In this document: positions 16,830 through 24,387 of the stretch, in pieces
Layout of the letters: every line of letters starts with the position of its first letter
Position numbering within the stretch: the stretch's first letter is position 1
DNA from: Alphaproteobacteria bacterium
Lineage (GTDB): Bacteria > Pseudomonadota > Alphaproteobacteria > Rhodobacterales > Rhodobacteraceae
Assembly (NCBI GenBank): GCA_030427145.1
Contig: JAUHWT010000008.1
Location: forward strand, 124,001 to 188,000
DNA length: 64,000 nt
Direction: 5' to 3'
Notes under the pieces: model-generated
What the model saw: the letters and a program-made list of their open reading frames with translations, nothing else
The model's database searches: none
What the model was told of the DNA's origin: nothing
Position numbers and translations under genes: made by a program

Positions 16830-16908
16830 TTATTCCTCCCTGGCGCCCCGAACGGGCTGGCTCGGTATCGAAAATTCCCGGTCGCGTCGGCGTCCGGGCA
16901 GTGTTTTG

Positions 16909-17094
16909 TTAGAATCGCGCGGAGGCGAAATAGGCCCGCGTATGGGCGGTGTCCTGCATCTTGTCGGACGAAAGGTCGGGCTCGGCGGCCTGAACCTCGT
17001 TTCCGGCCGCAACGGCGATTGCGCCCGGTGCGGCCACACCGGCAAGTTTCAGGAAATCCCGGCGGCTTGGTGTTTCTTTGGTCCTGTCAGTCAT
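16909..17094 (-). CDS. Formate dehydrogenase-region TAT-signal small protein
   Basis: A 61-residue protein with a twin-arginine motif (PSRRDFLKLAGVAAPGAI) occupying the first half and a short mature tail of about 26 residues. It matches the small 'formate dehydrogenase region TAT target' proteins that sit directly before FDH alpha genes. It has no cofactor residues. A plausible role is as an extra Tat-targeting or assembly factor for the FDH complex. It lies 80 bp upstream of the alpha gene in the same operon. Confidence 0.8.
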   Translation of the reverse strand: MTDRTKETPSRRDFLKLAGVAAPGAIAVAAGNEVQAAEPDLSSDKMQDTAHTRAYFASARF

Positions 17095-17131
17095 GGGTGC
17101 GTGCTCTCCCTAAAATTCCGTGACGCCCACT

Positions 17132-17743
17132 TTAGTGGACGGCTGCCATGCGAAAGGCATTGCGTTCGATCTCGACAAACTCGCGGCCGACCCGTCCGAC
17201 CGCGCCATACAGATCCGCGTTTTCCGCAGTTTCCAGATCCTCGAAGAAATGACCCGCCCAGGGCGCGATATGGGCATTGAAGAAGGTCTTCTGCTGTTGG
17301 ATCGGCGTTGGCGGTCCAAACCGACCCACAATCAGCGCTCCCATCATCTCCATGAGGGACGCGATATTGTCCTCCGGCTCGAAAACGGTCTCCGACCGCG
17401 ACAGTCCAAGGGACGACATGTCCCGTCGCAGGGAGGCCAGTGGTTTTTCGTTGAGAAACCCGGTCATGTAGTAGCTTGCGTAAGGCAGAAGCTCCCCGCG
17501 GCCGAGGCCGATGAACAGGTCGTTGTATTCCTTTTCAACCTTCCCGGCCTTGGCTTTTCCGGCCGCCGTTGCAAGGGCCGTGATGGCCTGGCCAAGCGGG
17601 GTCTTATCGCCGGACAGAGCAGCAGTCTGCGACAGCAGCATTCCATCCGCGGGGCGGGCCAGGATCAGTCCAAGAAAGTTGTAAAGGTCGGCCCGCAAAC
17701 GATCTTCGGGATCAGTTGCAAACGCTTGGGCCGCTGTATTCAT
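17132..17743 (-). CDS. TorD/DmsD family molybdoenzyme maturation chaperone
   Basis: A 203-residue cytoplasmic, all-alpha protein of the TorD family, with the characteristic E/DxxxGRGELLPYASYYMTGF region (LGRGELLPYASYYMTGFLNE) and DHIAPWAGHFF-like segment (NAHIAPWAGHFFEDL). Members bind the Tat signal of their partner apoenzyme until cofactor insertion. Its gene abuts the DUF3306 gene (TGAATG) and precedes the FDH structural genes, so the FDH alpha subunit is the likely client. Confidence 0.86.
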   Translation of the reverse strand: MNTAAQAFATDPEDRLRADLYNFLGLILARPADGMLLSQTAALSGDKTPLGQAITALATAAGKAKAGKVEKEYNDLFIGLGRGELLPYASYYMTGFLNEKPLASLRRDMSSLGLSRSETVFEPEDNIASLMEMMGALIVGRFGPPTPIQQQKTFFNAHIAPWAGHFFEDLETAENADLYGAVGRVGREFVEIERNAFRMAAVH

Positions 17744-18280
17744 TCAGGTATCCTCCGGCGATACTTCATCATATCTGAAGCGCATGCGCAAGCTTGGTGT
17801 TGACGTCGAGAGGGCGGGTGTGGCCTCAATTTGAGCGATCTGTTCCGGCTCTTCAGGCTCCGCGGATTCCTCTTCCGGTTCTTCCACGGGGGGCGGCGGG
17901 TCCTGCAGATCCAGCGCTTCCACGTGACGCAAAAGTCCCTTCCCAACCTGGTAGGCCGTTTTAATTTTTTCGCCGCTGGTCGTGCCTCCGGTGAAGTCCT
18001 CTCCGTAGTCCACAAGGCCATCCACATTGGCCAGAACCGGGTTGCTACGCCAGAGTTGCCGCAGGGCGCGTTTGCGGATTGCGGCCGGGACGGCCTCCTT
18101 CATGAAGGCCGTAAAATTGTCGCCCGCTTTGAGAGTGTCGGGATCCGGCAACCCAAGCTCTTCCAGCACTTCCTCCTCAGTGCGCTCATCCGGCGCCACC
18201 GGTGCAGGGGCTTCAGACTGAAGGGCTTCCCGCGCGACACGCGCTTTGCGGCGGGACCAGAAATCGGACGATTCACTCAT
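17744..18280 (-). CDS. DUF3306 domain protein (FDH accessory)
   Basis: A 178-residue hydrophilic protein starting MSESSDFWSRRKARVA, the typical DUF3306 opening (FWSRRK). The central part (LKAGDNFTAFMKEAVPAAIRKRALRQLWRSNPVLANVDGLVDYGEDF) is the conserved core and the C-terminal third is Glu/Pro-rich and probably disordered. The gene overlaps the DUF3305 stop by 4 bp. DUF3305/3306 pairs occur almost only in FDH clusters of this type; their molecular function is unknown. Confidence 0.84.
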   Translation of the reverse strand: MSESSDFWSRRKARVAREALQSEAPAPVAPDERTEEEVLEELGLPDPDTLKAGDNFTAFMKEAVPAAIRKRALRQLWRSNPVLANVDGLVDYGEDFTGGTTSGEKIKTAYQVGKGLLRHVEALDLQDPPPPVEEPEEESAEPEEPEQIAQIEATPALSTSTPSLRMRFRYDEVSPEDT

Positions 18281-18888
18281 CGCGACGACCCCTTTGAACC
18301 GGGCGCGCGGTAAACATCCGCCATCTGTCTAATCCGCGAATCCCCGATACCATCCTCAACGAGATCCACACGCTTGCGGTCACGGCGCCGTTTCACATGA
18401 GGTTCAAACTCGTGGTTGGGCAGGGTGAACTCCCGAACCCAGGCGGCGAGTCCTTCCGGCATCGGGACCTTTTCGACAATTTCCTCGCCGCTGTCGCAAT
18501 AATCCTGGGCCTCGTAAGGGGAGACGGTCACGCGTGCAAAGGAGAGCGAACGCTCTCCGCCCGTGGTTCGCATGACCACATAGACCGATGGCACCGTGTC
18601 GCTCAAATTGACGTGATATGCTTCCGCCTCGGTGGCGTGAAGTTCCAGCTCCAGGGTCGCCGCGTGATATTCCTCGATATCGCCGTCCCGCCGCAGGAGC
18701 CTCCAGTCCGCATCCCCGGCTCCGGGCAGTACGGACGTCACCGTCCATGACCATTTGGCCCAGCGGGTTACGCCAGGCGCCCGACGCACAACCATGCCAA
18801 TTCGCATTGACCGGCTTCTGCCGAGGCTCATTGCAGACTTTCCTCCCGATGCATGGACATTCGCCGTGTCTTTGCGTTCATCCGTCAT
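18277..18888 (-). CDS. DUF3305 domain protein (FDH accessory)
   Basis: A 203-residue cytoplasmic protein, first gene of the leftward FDH operon. The conserved core runs from about residue 27: RIGMVVRRAPGVTRWAKWSW, the DUF3305 signature, then a mixed alpha/beta domain ending ADVYRAPG. I place the start at 18888 (MTDERKDTAN); an in-frame frame opening at 18981 would reach into the divergent promoter. It pairs with DUF3306; function is unknown beyond association with formate dehydrogenase. Confidence 0.82.
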   Translation of the reverse strand: MTDERKDTANVHASGGKSAMSLGRSRSMRIGMVVRRAPGVTRWAKWSWTVTSVLPGAGDADWRLLRRDGDIEEYHAATLELELHATEAEAYHVNLSDTVPSVYVVMRTTGGERSLSFARVTVSPYEAQDYCDSGEEIVEKVPMPEGLAAWVREFTLPNHEFEPHVKRRRDRKRVDLVEDGIGDSRIRQMADVYRAPGSKGSSR

Positions 18889-19021
18889 GTTGTCAGCTGG
18901 ATATATGGTGATTTCCTTAAGACTGACACACAACATTGCCGTTGTGTCCCTGGACTTTAGCTGCAATTCCTTCACAATCAAGCTGCGGAATACGGCCCGC
19001 GCACTGCCTTGAGGAAACGTG
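18889..19021. promoter_or_regulatory. Divergent promoter between FDH operon and ferredoxin gene
   Basis: A 133-bp interval from which both arms of the formate cluster must be transcribed. It is less GC-rich than its surroundings (around 18890-18980). No unmistakable palindrome was found by eye. GAGGAAA at 19011-19017 is the ribosome site of the ferredoxin gene. Confidence 0.45.
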
Positions 19022-20980
19022 ATGTCAAAGAAACTGATCCTGTGTGACTGTGGGGGCTCCCAGCCCCTCGATCCGGCCGCGCTGGAGCAGTCGGGGTTCA
19101 GCTGTTCAAAGGTTCATTCCGCCCTTTGCACACGTGAAATTTCAGCCGCAGGGGATGCAATCGCAGCCGGAGACGCGACAATCGCCTGCCAGCAGGAGCG
19201 CCAGCGTTTCGAGGACCTCGCGGCTGAGCTTGAAATGCCCGCCCCGGATTTTGTCGATTTGCGCGACCGTGCCGGCTGGTCCGACGACACCCGCGGCAAA
19301 AGCCCGAAAATGGTGGCCCTGGCGGCGGATGCCCTGATCTCGCGGCATCAGACCAAAACGGTCGATGTGATGTCTCAGGGTGTGTGCCTCGTAATTGCCG
19401 CATCGGAAGAAACCGGCTTGGCCGCGGCCCGTGACCTGTCCGACGCCCTGAGCGTGACGCTTGTGCTGACAGGTGAATCTGAGGCGGCGATCGACTCCCG
19501 ATTTGACTTGCTGCGCGGGTCGGTCCGCCAGGTTTCCGGGGCATTGGGTGGCTTCAGCGTCCGCATCGACCGGCTACAGCTGGTCGATCCCGTTGGGCGT
19601 GGAGCGCTGAATTGGACGGCTCCACGTGACGGCGCCTTCAGCGAATGTGATATTATCGTCGATCTCACGGGTGACGCGCCGCTGGTTCCCGCACCGGAAA
19701 AGCGGGAGGGGTATTTAAGAGCCGATCCGGGCAGCGTGACCGCCGTGTCAAAAACACTACTGACCGCAGTAAAGCTTGTCGGAACGTTCGAGAAACCGCT
19801 TTACCTCGAAACCAATCCGTTAATCTGTGCCCATTCCCGCGCGGAGAAAACCGGTTGCACCCGATGCCTGGATGTCTGTCCAACCTCGGCGCTCGTGCCG
19901 GATGGCGACCATGTGACGGTCGATCCCATGGTATGTGCGGGCTGCGGGGCCTGCTCCTCCGTTTGTCCGTCCGGCGCCGTTGCCTACGACATGCCACCGG
20001 CGGCTGAGATTTTTCAACGGATGGATACGCTCGCGCGGTCCTATCGCAAGGCGGGCGGCGATGAGGCCGTACTGTTGGTGCACGATCCGGTGCATGACGG
20101 TGAGATGATTTCCCTCTGCGCCCGGTTTGGCGCGGGCCTCCCGGCCAATGTCATCCCACTCGACATGTCCGCCCCTTCCGGCTTTGGCCACGCGGAAATG
20201 CTTGCGGCGTTGGCCTGTGGCTTCAGGCATGTCGCGATTTTGCCAAGCCTGGGAACCGACCTTCAAGTTCTGGCTGCCCAGCAGACACTGGCCGCGGCAA
20301 TCGCCGGCCCCGACAGGATCACCGTTCTGAACGCCGAGGAGCCCGACGCGCTGGCGGATGAACTTCGGTCCCTCCCATCGGGACAGCCAGGGGCATCTCC
20401 GGTACTGCCCCTCGGCTCGCGGCGACAGGTCACGCGGCTTGCGGCCCAGGCGTTTCATCCCGATACGGACGAATGCCTGCCGCTCCCCGACGATGCGCCC
20501 TACGGCGCGGTGCTCGTCGATACCGATGCCTGTACGCTCTGCCTGTCCTGCGTTTCCCTCTGTCCGTCCGGCGCGCTGGCGGACAATCCCGACATGCCGC
20601 AACTGAGATTCCAGGAGGACGCCTGTCTGCAATGCGGAATCTGCGCCAATATCTGCCCGGAAAACGCCATCACGCTGGAACCACGCCTCAACCTCGCGGA
20701 CGAGGCCCTGCGTCAGGTTGTACTGCACGAGGAGGAGCCGTTTGCCTGCGTCGAGTGCGGTGCGCTGTTCGGAGTGAAATCAACGGTTGAGCGCATCGTC
20801 GAAAAACTCAGCGGCGTTCATTCAATGTACCAGAACCCGAAAGCGGTGCGCATGATCCAGATGTGCGACAACTGCCGGGTGACGGCCCAGTACAATTCCG
20901 AGAACGACCCCTTCGCCGCCGGCGACCGACCGATGGTGCGCACAACCGACGACTATACCGGTGGGCGGCGCGATCACTGA
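19022..20980 (+). CDS. Multi-cluster 4Fe-4S ferredoxin-type protein of the FDH cluster
   Basis: A 652-residue cytoplasmic protein. The ATG at 19022 sits five bases after GAGGAAA; the adjacent in-frame GTG at 19019 is too close. Four ferredoxin motifs are visible: CTRCLDVCPTSAL (about 279), CAGCGACSSVCPSGAV (about 305), CTLCLSCVSLCPSGAL (about 504) and CLQCGICANICPENAI (about 534). Between the pairs lies a domain of roughly 180 residues, and the C-terminal region carries further Cys pairs (CVECG, CDNC). Homologues accompany FDH clusters with DUF3305/3306. It is probably involved in electron transfer or FDH maturation. Confidence 0.82.
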   Translation: MSKKLILCDCGGSQPLDPAALEQSGFSCSKVHSALCTREISAAGDAIAAGDATIACQQERQRFEDLAAELEMPAPDFVDLRDRAGWSDDTRGKSPKMVALAADALISRHQTKTVDVMSQGVCLVIAASEETGLAAARDLSDALSVTLVLTGESEAAIDSRFDLLRGSVRQVSGALGGFSVRIDRLQLVDPVGRGALNWTAPRDGAFSECDIIVDLTGDAPLVPAPEKREGYLRADPGSVTAVSKTLLTAVKLVGTFEKPLYLETNPLICAHSRAEKTGCTRCLDVCPTSALVPDGDHVTVDPMVCAGCGACSSVCPSGAVAYDMPPAAEIFQRMDTLARSYRKAGGDEAVLLVHDPVHDGEMISLCARFGAGLPANVIPLDMSAPSGFGHAEMLAALACGFRHVAILPSLGTDLQVLAAQQTLAAAIAGPDRITVLNAEEPDALADELRSLPSGQPGASPVLPLGSRRQVTRLAAQAFHPDTDECLPLPDDAPYGAVLVDTDACTLCLSCVSLCPSGALADNPDMPQLRFQEDACLQCGICANICPENAITLEPRLNLADEALRQVVLHEEEPFACVECGALFGVKSTVERIVEKLSGVHSMYQNPKAVRMIQMCDNCRVTAQYNSENDPFAAGDRPMVRTTDDYTGGRRDH

Positions 20981-21720
20981 ACCGTCAGCGGTGCGCCCAG
21001 ATCCGCCGGTGGAATGCTGGTCACGAACGCCAGGATCGCATCAAGCTCGTCGAGCGTGATCTCCATTGGCACGATTGGAGAGGGGCGGGTGATGCCAAAT
21101 GGTTCCGTCACATCCTCGACCTGGGTGAAGGCACCATGCGGCGGACGGGTGAAGAAAGCCGCAAACCTAACATCCCAGTCCGGAAAGGTTCGAAGCAGCC
21201 CGAAGGACGGCGTGGAACCAATGGTGTTCATGCGGTTCTCTTCGGTGACCTGGTGGCACCGGCCACAGTGCAGGAGAGCCATTTCCTTTCCCAACACCGC
21301 ATCGCCTTCAAATGCCGCGTCAGTGTCCTCAACGACTTTGGCTGAGACCGGCGTGTAAACCGGTTGCCCATTCGGCTGAAACCCTTCGATTGCCCGGTGC
21401 CCGACCTCCGAGGACAGCCAATCAGCAAACGCATCCGCATCCTCCCCTCCGTTTGCCACGTCGAGATGCCAAATGGTCGATCCGTCCTCAAACACCGGCC
21501 GACCCTGCCCGTCGGGCGTAATGCGCAATTTTGCGGGAGCGTCATAGTCAAGGATCTCAATGCGAATGCCGGTTTTGAGCGAAAAGCGCGGCATGACGTA
21601 TTTCAGGAACCCGTCGGCACGCAGGCTCTCCGGTGCTGCCAGGGTCAGTCCGCCATCGTCCGCAGCAGCCTCAAACCCGATGGCAAGGAACATGATGGCA
21701 GCCAATGCGAAGTTGCGCAT
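20974..21720 (-). CDS. Cytochrome c with degenerate TupA-like N-terminal region
   Basis: A 248-residue exported protein (MRNFALAAIMFLAIGFEAAA signal peptide). The C-terminal half is a cytochrome c domain: CGRCH at 152-156, likely axial Met219 (PIVPMEIT). Residues about 24-122 look like two ends of a TupA-type binding protein joined together: LTLAAPESLRADGFLKYVMP...KTGIRIE corresponds to the TupA start, and DADAFADWLSSEVGHRAIEG to its C-terminus (EAFADWLISGEGQDTIAA in this window's TupA). The oxyanion-binding middle is missing. It overlaps the ferredoxin gene end by 7 bp, convergently. Probably an electron carrier of the formate system. Confidence 0.78.
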   Translation of the reverse strand: MRNFALAAIMFLAIGFEAAADDGGLTLAAPESLRADGFLKYVMPRFSLKTGIRIEILDYDAPAKLRITPDGQGRPVFEDGSTIWHLDVANGGEDADAFADWLSSEVGHRAIEGFQPNGQPVYTPVSAKVVEDTDAAFEGDAVLGKEMALLHCGRCHQVTEENRMNTIGSTPSFGLLRTFPDWDVRFAAFFTRPPHGAFTQVEDVTEPFGITRPSPIVPMEITLDELDAILAFVTSIPPADLGAPLTVQ

Positions 21721-21827
21721 GATCCGGGCCTTTACGATCCTCGAATTTGTTGCCAAGCGTAGGTGACCAAAGCCGGACGCGTCAATGGTGCGTCGGCAAT
21801 CTCAAAACACCACCGGGAGCGGATGCA
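21721..21827. promoter_or_regulatory. Divergent promoter between cytochrome c and DUF6494-mrp operon
   Basis: A 107-bp intergenic space between oppositely oriented genes. It must carry both promoters; no clear operator could be seen. Confidence 0.4.
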
Positions 21828-22022
21828 ATGGACGAAGAATTCAACATGAGCATGAGGAAGTTCCTCAAACAGGTCGGCGTAACCTCGCAAAAGGCGATTG
21901 AGGAGGCCGTGCGCAACGCGCCGGCCGGTTCCAGCGGTCCGCATGATGTCAAGGTTGTTCTGACGATTGACGAACTGGGCCTCGAACACGTCGTGACCGG
22001 TCAGATTGCCGGAAAATCCTGA
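21828..22022 (+). CDS. DUF6494 family small protein
   Basis: A 64-residue protein. The start MDEEFNMSMRKFLKQVGVTS matches the family pattern (short acidic opening, NMS.RKFLK.VGVTSQ) and the C-terminus repeats a second conserved block (VLTIDELGLEHVVTG). No signal peptide or membrane helix. The next gene begins one base after its stop. These small proteins accompany Mrp-type ATPases and FDH accessory genes in alphaproteobacteria; the role is unknown. A longer frame from 21747 lacks conservation and is rejected. Confidence 0.72.
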   Translation: MDEEFNMSMRKFLKQVGVTSQKAIEEAVRNAPAGSSGPHDVKVVLTIDELGLEHVVTGQIAGKS

Positions 22023-22023
22023 C

Positions 22024-23079
22024 GTGACCGCAACCCGTGACGCTGTTCTCGCGGCGCTGAAAACCGTAAAGGATCCGGCGGGCGGTCAGGACATCGTGAC
22101 CGCCGGGCTTGCCCGGGCCATCAATGTCGACGGATCTACCGCGCGGTGTGTTCTGGAGGTTGACCCCTCGAAAGCCGACGCCATGACAGCGGTGCGCGAT
22201 GCGGCCGAGGCGGCCCTGCGGGCGGTGCCCGGCGTCGAAAACGCGTCCGTGGTCCTGACCTCCCACTCCACGCCGACCCCGCCGCCGGATCTGAAACCAC
22301 GCCGCGCTGAACCGGCAGGTCCGGAACGCATACCGGGCATCGACCGCATCATCGCCATCGCCTCCGGCAAGGGCGGCGTGGGCAAATCGACAGTCTCCGC
22401 GAACCTCGCCTGTGCAATGGCCTCGCAGGGCAAGCGCGTTGGACTGCTCGATGCGGATGTCTATGGCCCAAGTCAACCGCGCATGTTGGGCGTGTCCGGG
22501 CGTCCCGCCTCGCCTGACGGCAAGACCATCCTGCCGCTGCGCAATCATGGCGTGACGATGATGTCCATTGGCCTGATGACCAATGACGACCAGGCCGTGG
22601 TCTGGCGCGGGCCGATGCTGATGGGAGCGCTGCAACAGATGCTGATGCAGGTACAGTGGGGCGCGCTCGACGTTCTGCTCGTGGACCTGCCCCCTGGCAC
22701 CGGCGATGTGCAGATGACGCTGGCACAGAAAGCTCACCTTGACGGCGCGGTAATCGTCTCGACGCCACAGGACGTCGCTCTCATGGACGCCCGCAAGGGC
22801 ATCGACATGTTCCGGCAGCTGAAGACACCGCTTCTGGGCATGATTGAGAACATGGCGACCCATGTCTGTTCCAAATGCGGCCATGAGGAACATGTGTTTG
22901 GTCATGGAGGCGTTGCCCGCGAAGCGGAAAAACTGGGAGTGCCACTGCTCGCTGAAATCCCGCTGGATCTGAACATCCGCATAACGTCGGACGGTGGCGC
23001 ACCGATTGTGGTCTCCCGACCGGACTCTGCTCCGGCTGAGGCCTTTCAGAAGATTGCCCGGGACCTTCTGGCGACATGA
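22024..23079 (+). CDS. mrp: Mrp/NBP35-type iron-sulfur carrier ATPase
   Basis: A 351-residue cytoplasmic P-loop ATPase that carries [4Fe-4S] clusters to apoproteins. The N-terminal ~90 residues are a MIP18/FeS-assembly-P-like domain; the ATPase carries the deviant Walker A ASGKGGVGKS, Switch I/II (LLDADVYGPSQP, VDLPPGTGD) and the cluster-binding CSKCG near residue 280. The start is a GTG at 22024, one base after the preceding stop; a TTG at 22006 is an alternative. With several cluster-rich FDH proteins nearby, it may be a dedicated FeS donor for them. Confidence 0.9.
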   Translation: MTATRDAVLAALKTVKDPAGGQDIVTAGLARAINVDGSTARCVLEVDPSKADAMTAVRDAAEAALRAVPGVENASVVLTSHSTPTPPPDLKPRRAEPAGPERIPGIDRIIAIASGKGGVGKSTVSANLACAMASQGKRVGLLDADVYGPSQPRMLGVSGRPASPDGKTILPLRNHGVTMMSIGLMTNDDQAVVWRGPMLMGALQQMLMQVQWGALDVLLVDLPPGTGDVQMTLAQKAHLDGAVIVSTPQDVALMDARKGIDMFRQLKTPLLGMIENMATHVCSKCGHEEHVFGHGGVAREAEKLGVPLLAEIPLDLNIRITSDGGAPIVVSRPDSAPAEAFQKIARDLLAT

Positions 23080-23762
23080 CACCGGTATTCCCTCCGCTCC
23101 TGTCGGGGCATGAAGTGCCGACGGGTGACTGTCCATTTGCCCATGCCGTCACGATGGCGCGGGAGGGATGTGACGCGGGTAATGTGACATACGCTAGAGG
23201 GCAGGACACCCTGCGCGCTGCGATCGTTTTTGCGCCGGAGGTGACCCTGGCGCGGGCGGCCATGATGATGCCGGTCTGTGGCATAGGGTTCCAGAACGCG
23301 CTTGGCGCCCTGGCTCCACCGGAAGTCGCCGTGCATCTGCAGTGGAACGGAACCATCCGCATCAATGGAGCCCCCGCGGGCCGGCTGAGAATGGCGGCGG
23401 AGCCCGCCGATCCTGCGCAGGTTCCCGACTGGCTGGTCGTCGGGCTCGAGGTCAGCATCTTCGCGCCGGAAGAGCGAACCCATGAACGGACCGCACTGAT
23501 GCTGGAGGGGTGTGGCGATGTTGAACCCGCGCACCTGCTGGAGGCCTGGGCCAGACACAGTCTGCTCTGGATCAACCGGTGGGAAGAGGACGGCAACCCA
23601 CCCATCGTCCGCGAATGGCGCGGTCTGGCACATGGTATCGGAGAGGCCATCGAAGGGCGGGGAACCTTCTCCGGGCTTGATGAGGACTTCAGCATGGTCC
23701 TCCGGGATGATACTGGGACAAAACTGGTTCCCCTGACCGACCTTTTGGAGACAGTCACGTGA
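23076..23762 (+). CDS. Biotin/lipoate-protein-ligase-like (DUF4444-type) protein
   Basis: A 228-residue protein overlapping the mrp stop by 4 bp. It resembles the BPL/LPL catalytic fold with a C-terminal extension: substrate-pocket-like LQWNGTIRINGAPAGRLRM and a C-terminal segment HSLLWINRWEEDG...EWRGLAHGIGE. The classical lysine/glycine-rich biotin loop is degenerate, so enzymatic ligation of biotin or lipoate is uncertain. Its constant partnership with DUF6505/DUF6494 in this neighbourhood suggests a specialised role in cofactor or FDH maturation. Confidence 0.72.
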   Translation: MTPVFPPLLSGHEVPTGDCPFAHAVTMAREGCDAGNVTYARGQDTLRAAIVFAPEVTLARAAMMMPVCGIGFQNALGALAPPEVAVHLQWNGTIRINGAPAGRLRMAAEPADPAQVPDWLVVGLEVSIFAPEERTHERTALMLEGCGDVEPAHLLEAWARHSLLWINRWEEDGNPPIVREWRGLAHGIGEAIEGRGTFSGLDEDFSMVLRDDTGTKLVPLTDLLETVT

Positions 23763-24235
23763 AACTCGCACGGGCCATACATTTTGACGAAAGCGACACG
23801 CGCGTTTACCACCGTCCGGCCCGAACCGGCGAGTGGTGCCTCTCAGGTGGCTTCGAGTTTTCCAACTGGGGCGAGGGAGACCTTGAAGGCCGGGCCCGAC
23901 AGGCGTTTGCCAACGGATGGCTCGGGGCCGAGACCTTTGGACGCGTCACATTTGTAGCCGTTACGGAAATCGAGGAAGCTGAAGTTGAGGCGATTATCCA
24001 AAACCTTTGCCAGCATTTCATCGAAATCTATGGTGCGCCGTCAATGGATGCGGCGCGAAACGTTGCGATCGAAGAAGTCGGCTTCATGCAGGAACTCTGT
24101 GAGGAACATGCGGTGAACACGCTGCTGACGGTCCAGCGCGAACTGTCCGAGGCCGGCGTGCGCGAGCATTTCCGAACCATCGAACCGCAGGAAGCAGATC
24201 TGCTGCAACTCGCCGTTCACGTGACTCCGGAGTGA
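23759..24235 (+). CDS. DUF6505 family protein
   Basis: A 158-residue soluble protein with a GTG start overlapping the previous stop (GTGA). Conserved features are the opening KLARAIHFDESD.RVY and SGGFEFSNW, then helical segments rich in acidic residues, with three Cys (CLSGGF, NLCQHF, ELCEEH). It is the last gene of the four-gene operon DUF6494-mrp-BPL-like-DUF6505. Its function is unknown; conserved linkage to Mrp and FDH genes suggests a role in FeS/molybdoenzyme maturation. Confidence 0.72.
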   Translation: MKLARAIHFDESDTRVYHRPARTGEWCLSGGFEFSNWGEGDLEGRARQAFANGWLGAETFGRVTFVAVTEIEEAEVEAIIQNLCQHFIEIYGAPSMDAARNVAIEEVGFMQELCEEHAVNTLLTVQRELSEAGVREHFRTIEPQEADLLQLAVHVTPE

Positions 24236-24387
24236 GGTAGCCTTTCCGCTTTCCCTCTGACCGCAGCCACGGAAACGCGTGTGGTACGTCCGGGGCGCTC
24301 CATCCCGTCGCATTCGCAAATTTATGTTGCTTAAAGCAACAAACGACTCCACACTTTGAAAAAAAGAAAACCGTGGAGGAAGTTTGC
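24236..24387 (+). promoter_or_regulatory. Promoter region of the epimerase gene
   Basis: A 152-bp intergenic region holding a perfect 17-bp palindrome (24325-24341) and a strong ribosome site GGAGGAAG (24375-24382) ahead of the ATG at 24388. Confidence 0.6.
24325..24341. promoter_or_regulatory. Perfect 17-bp operator-like palindrome
   Basis: TGTTGCTT A AAGCAACA, two perfect 8-bp half-sites around one base, 46 bp before the epimerase start. The likeliest binder is the ROK regulator encoded two positions downstream (25334), or a LacI-type protein elsewhere. Direct sequence observation; the pairing is inference. Confidence 0.65.

Noticed and set aside
16842..16854. GCCC/GGGC mini stem upstream of the FDH alpha start region
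   Set aside because: Four-bp arms only; not distinguishable from background.
17127..17138. CCACT-TT-AGTGG dyad at the TorD stop
   Set aside because: Only 5-bp arms, partly coding; expected by chance in a region this size.
21949..23136. 395-codon minus frame over mrp
   Set aside because: Antisense to an unmistakable Mrp ATPase.
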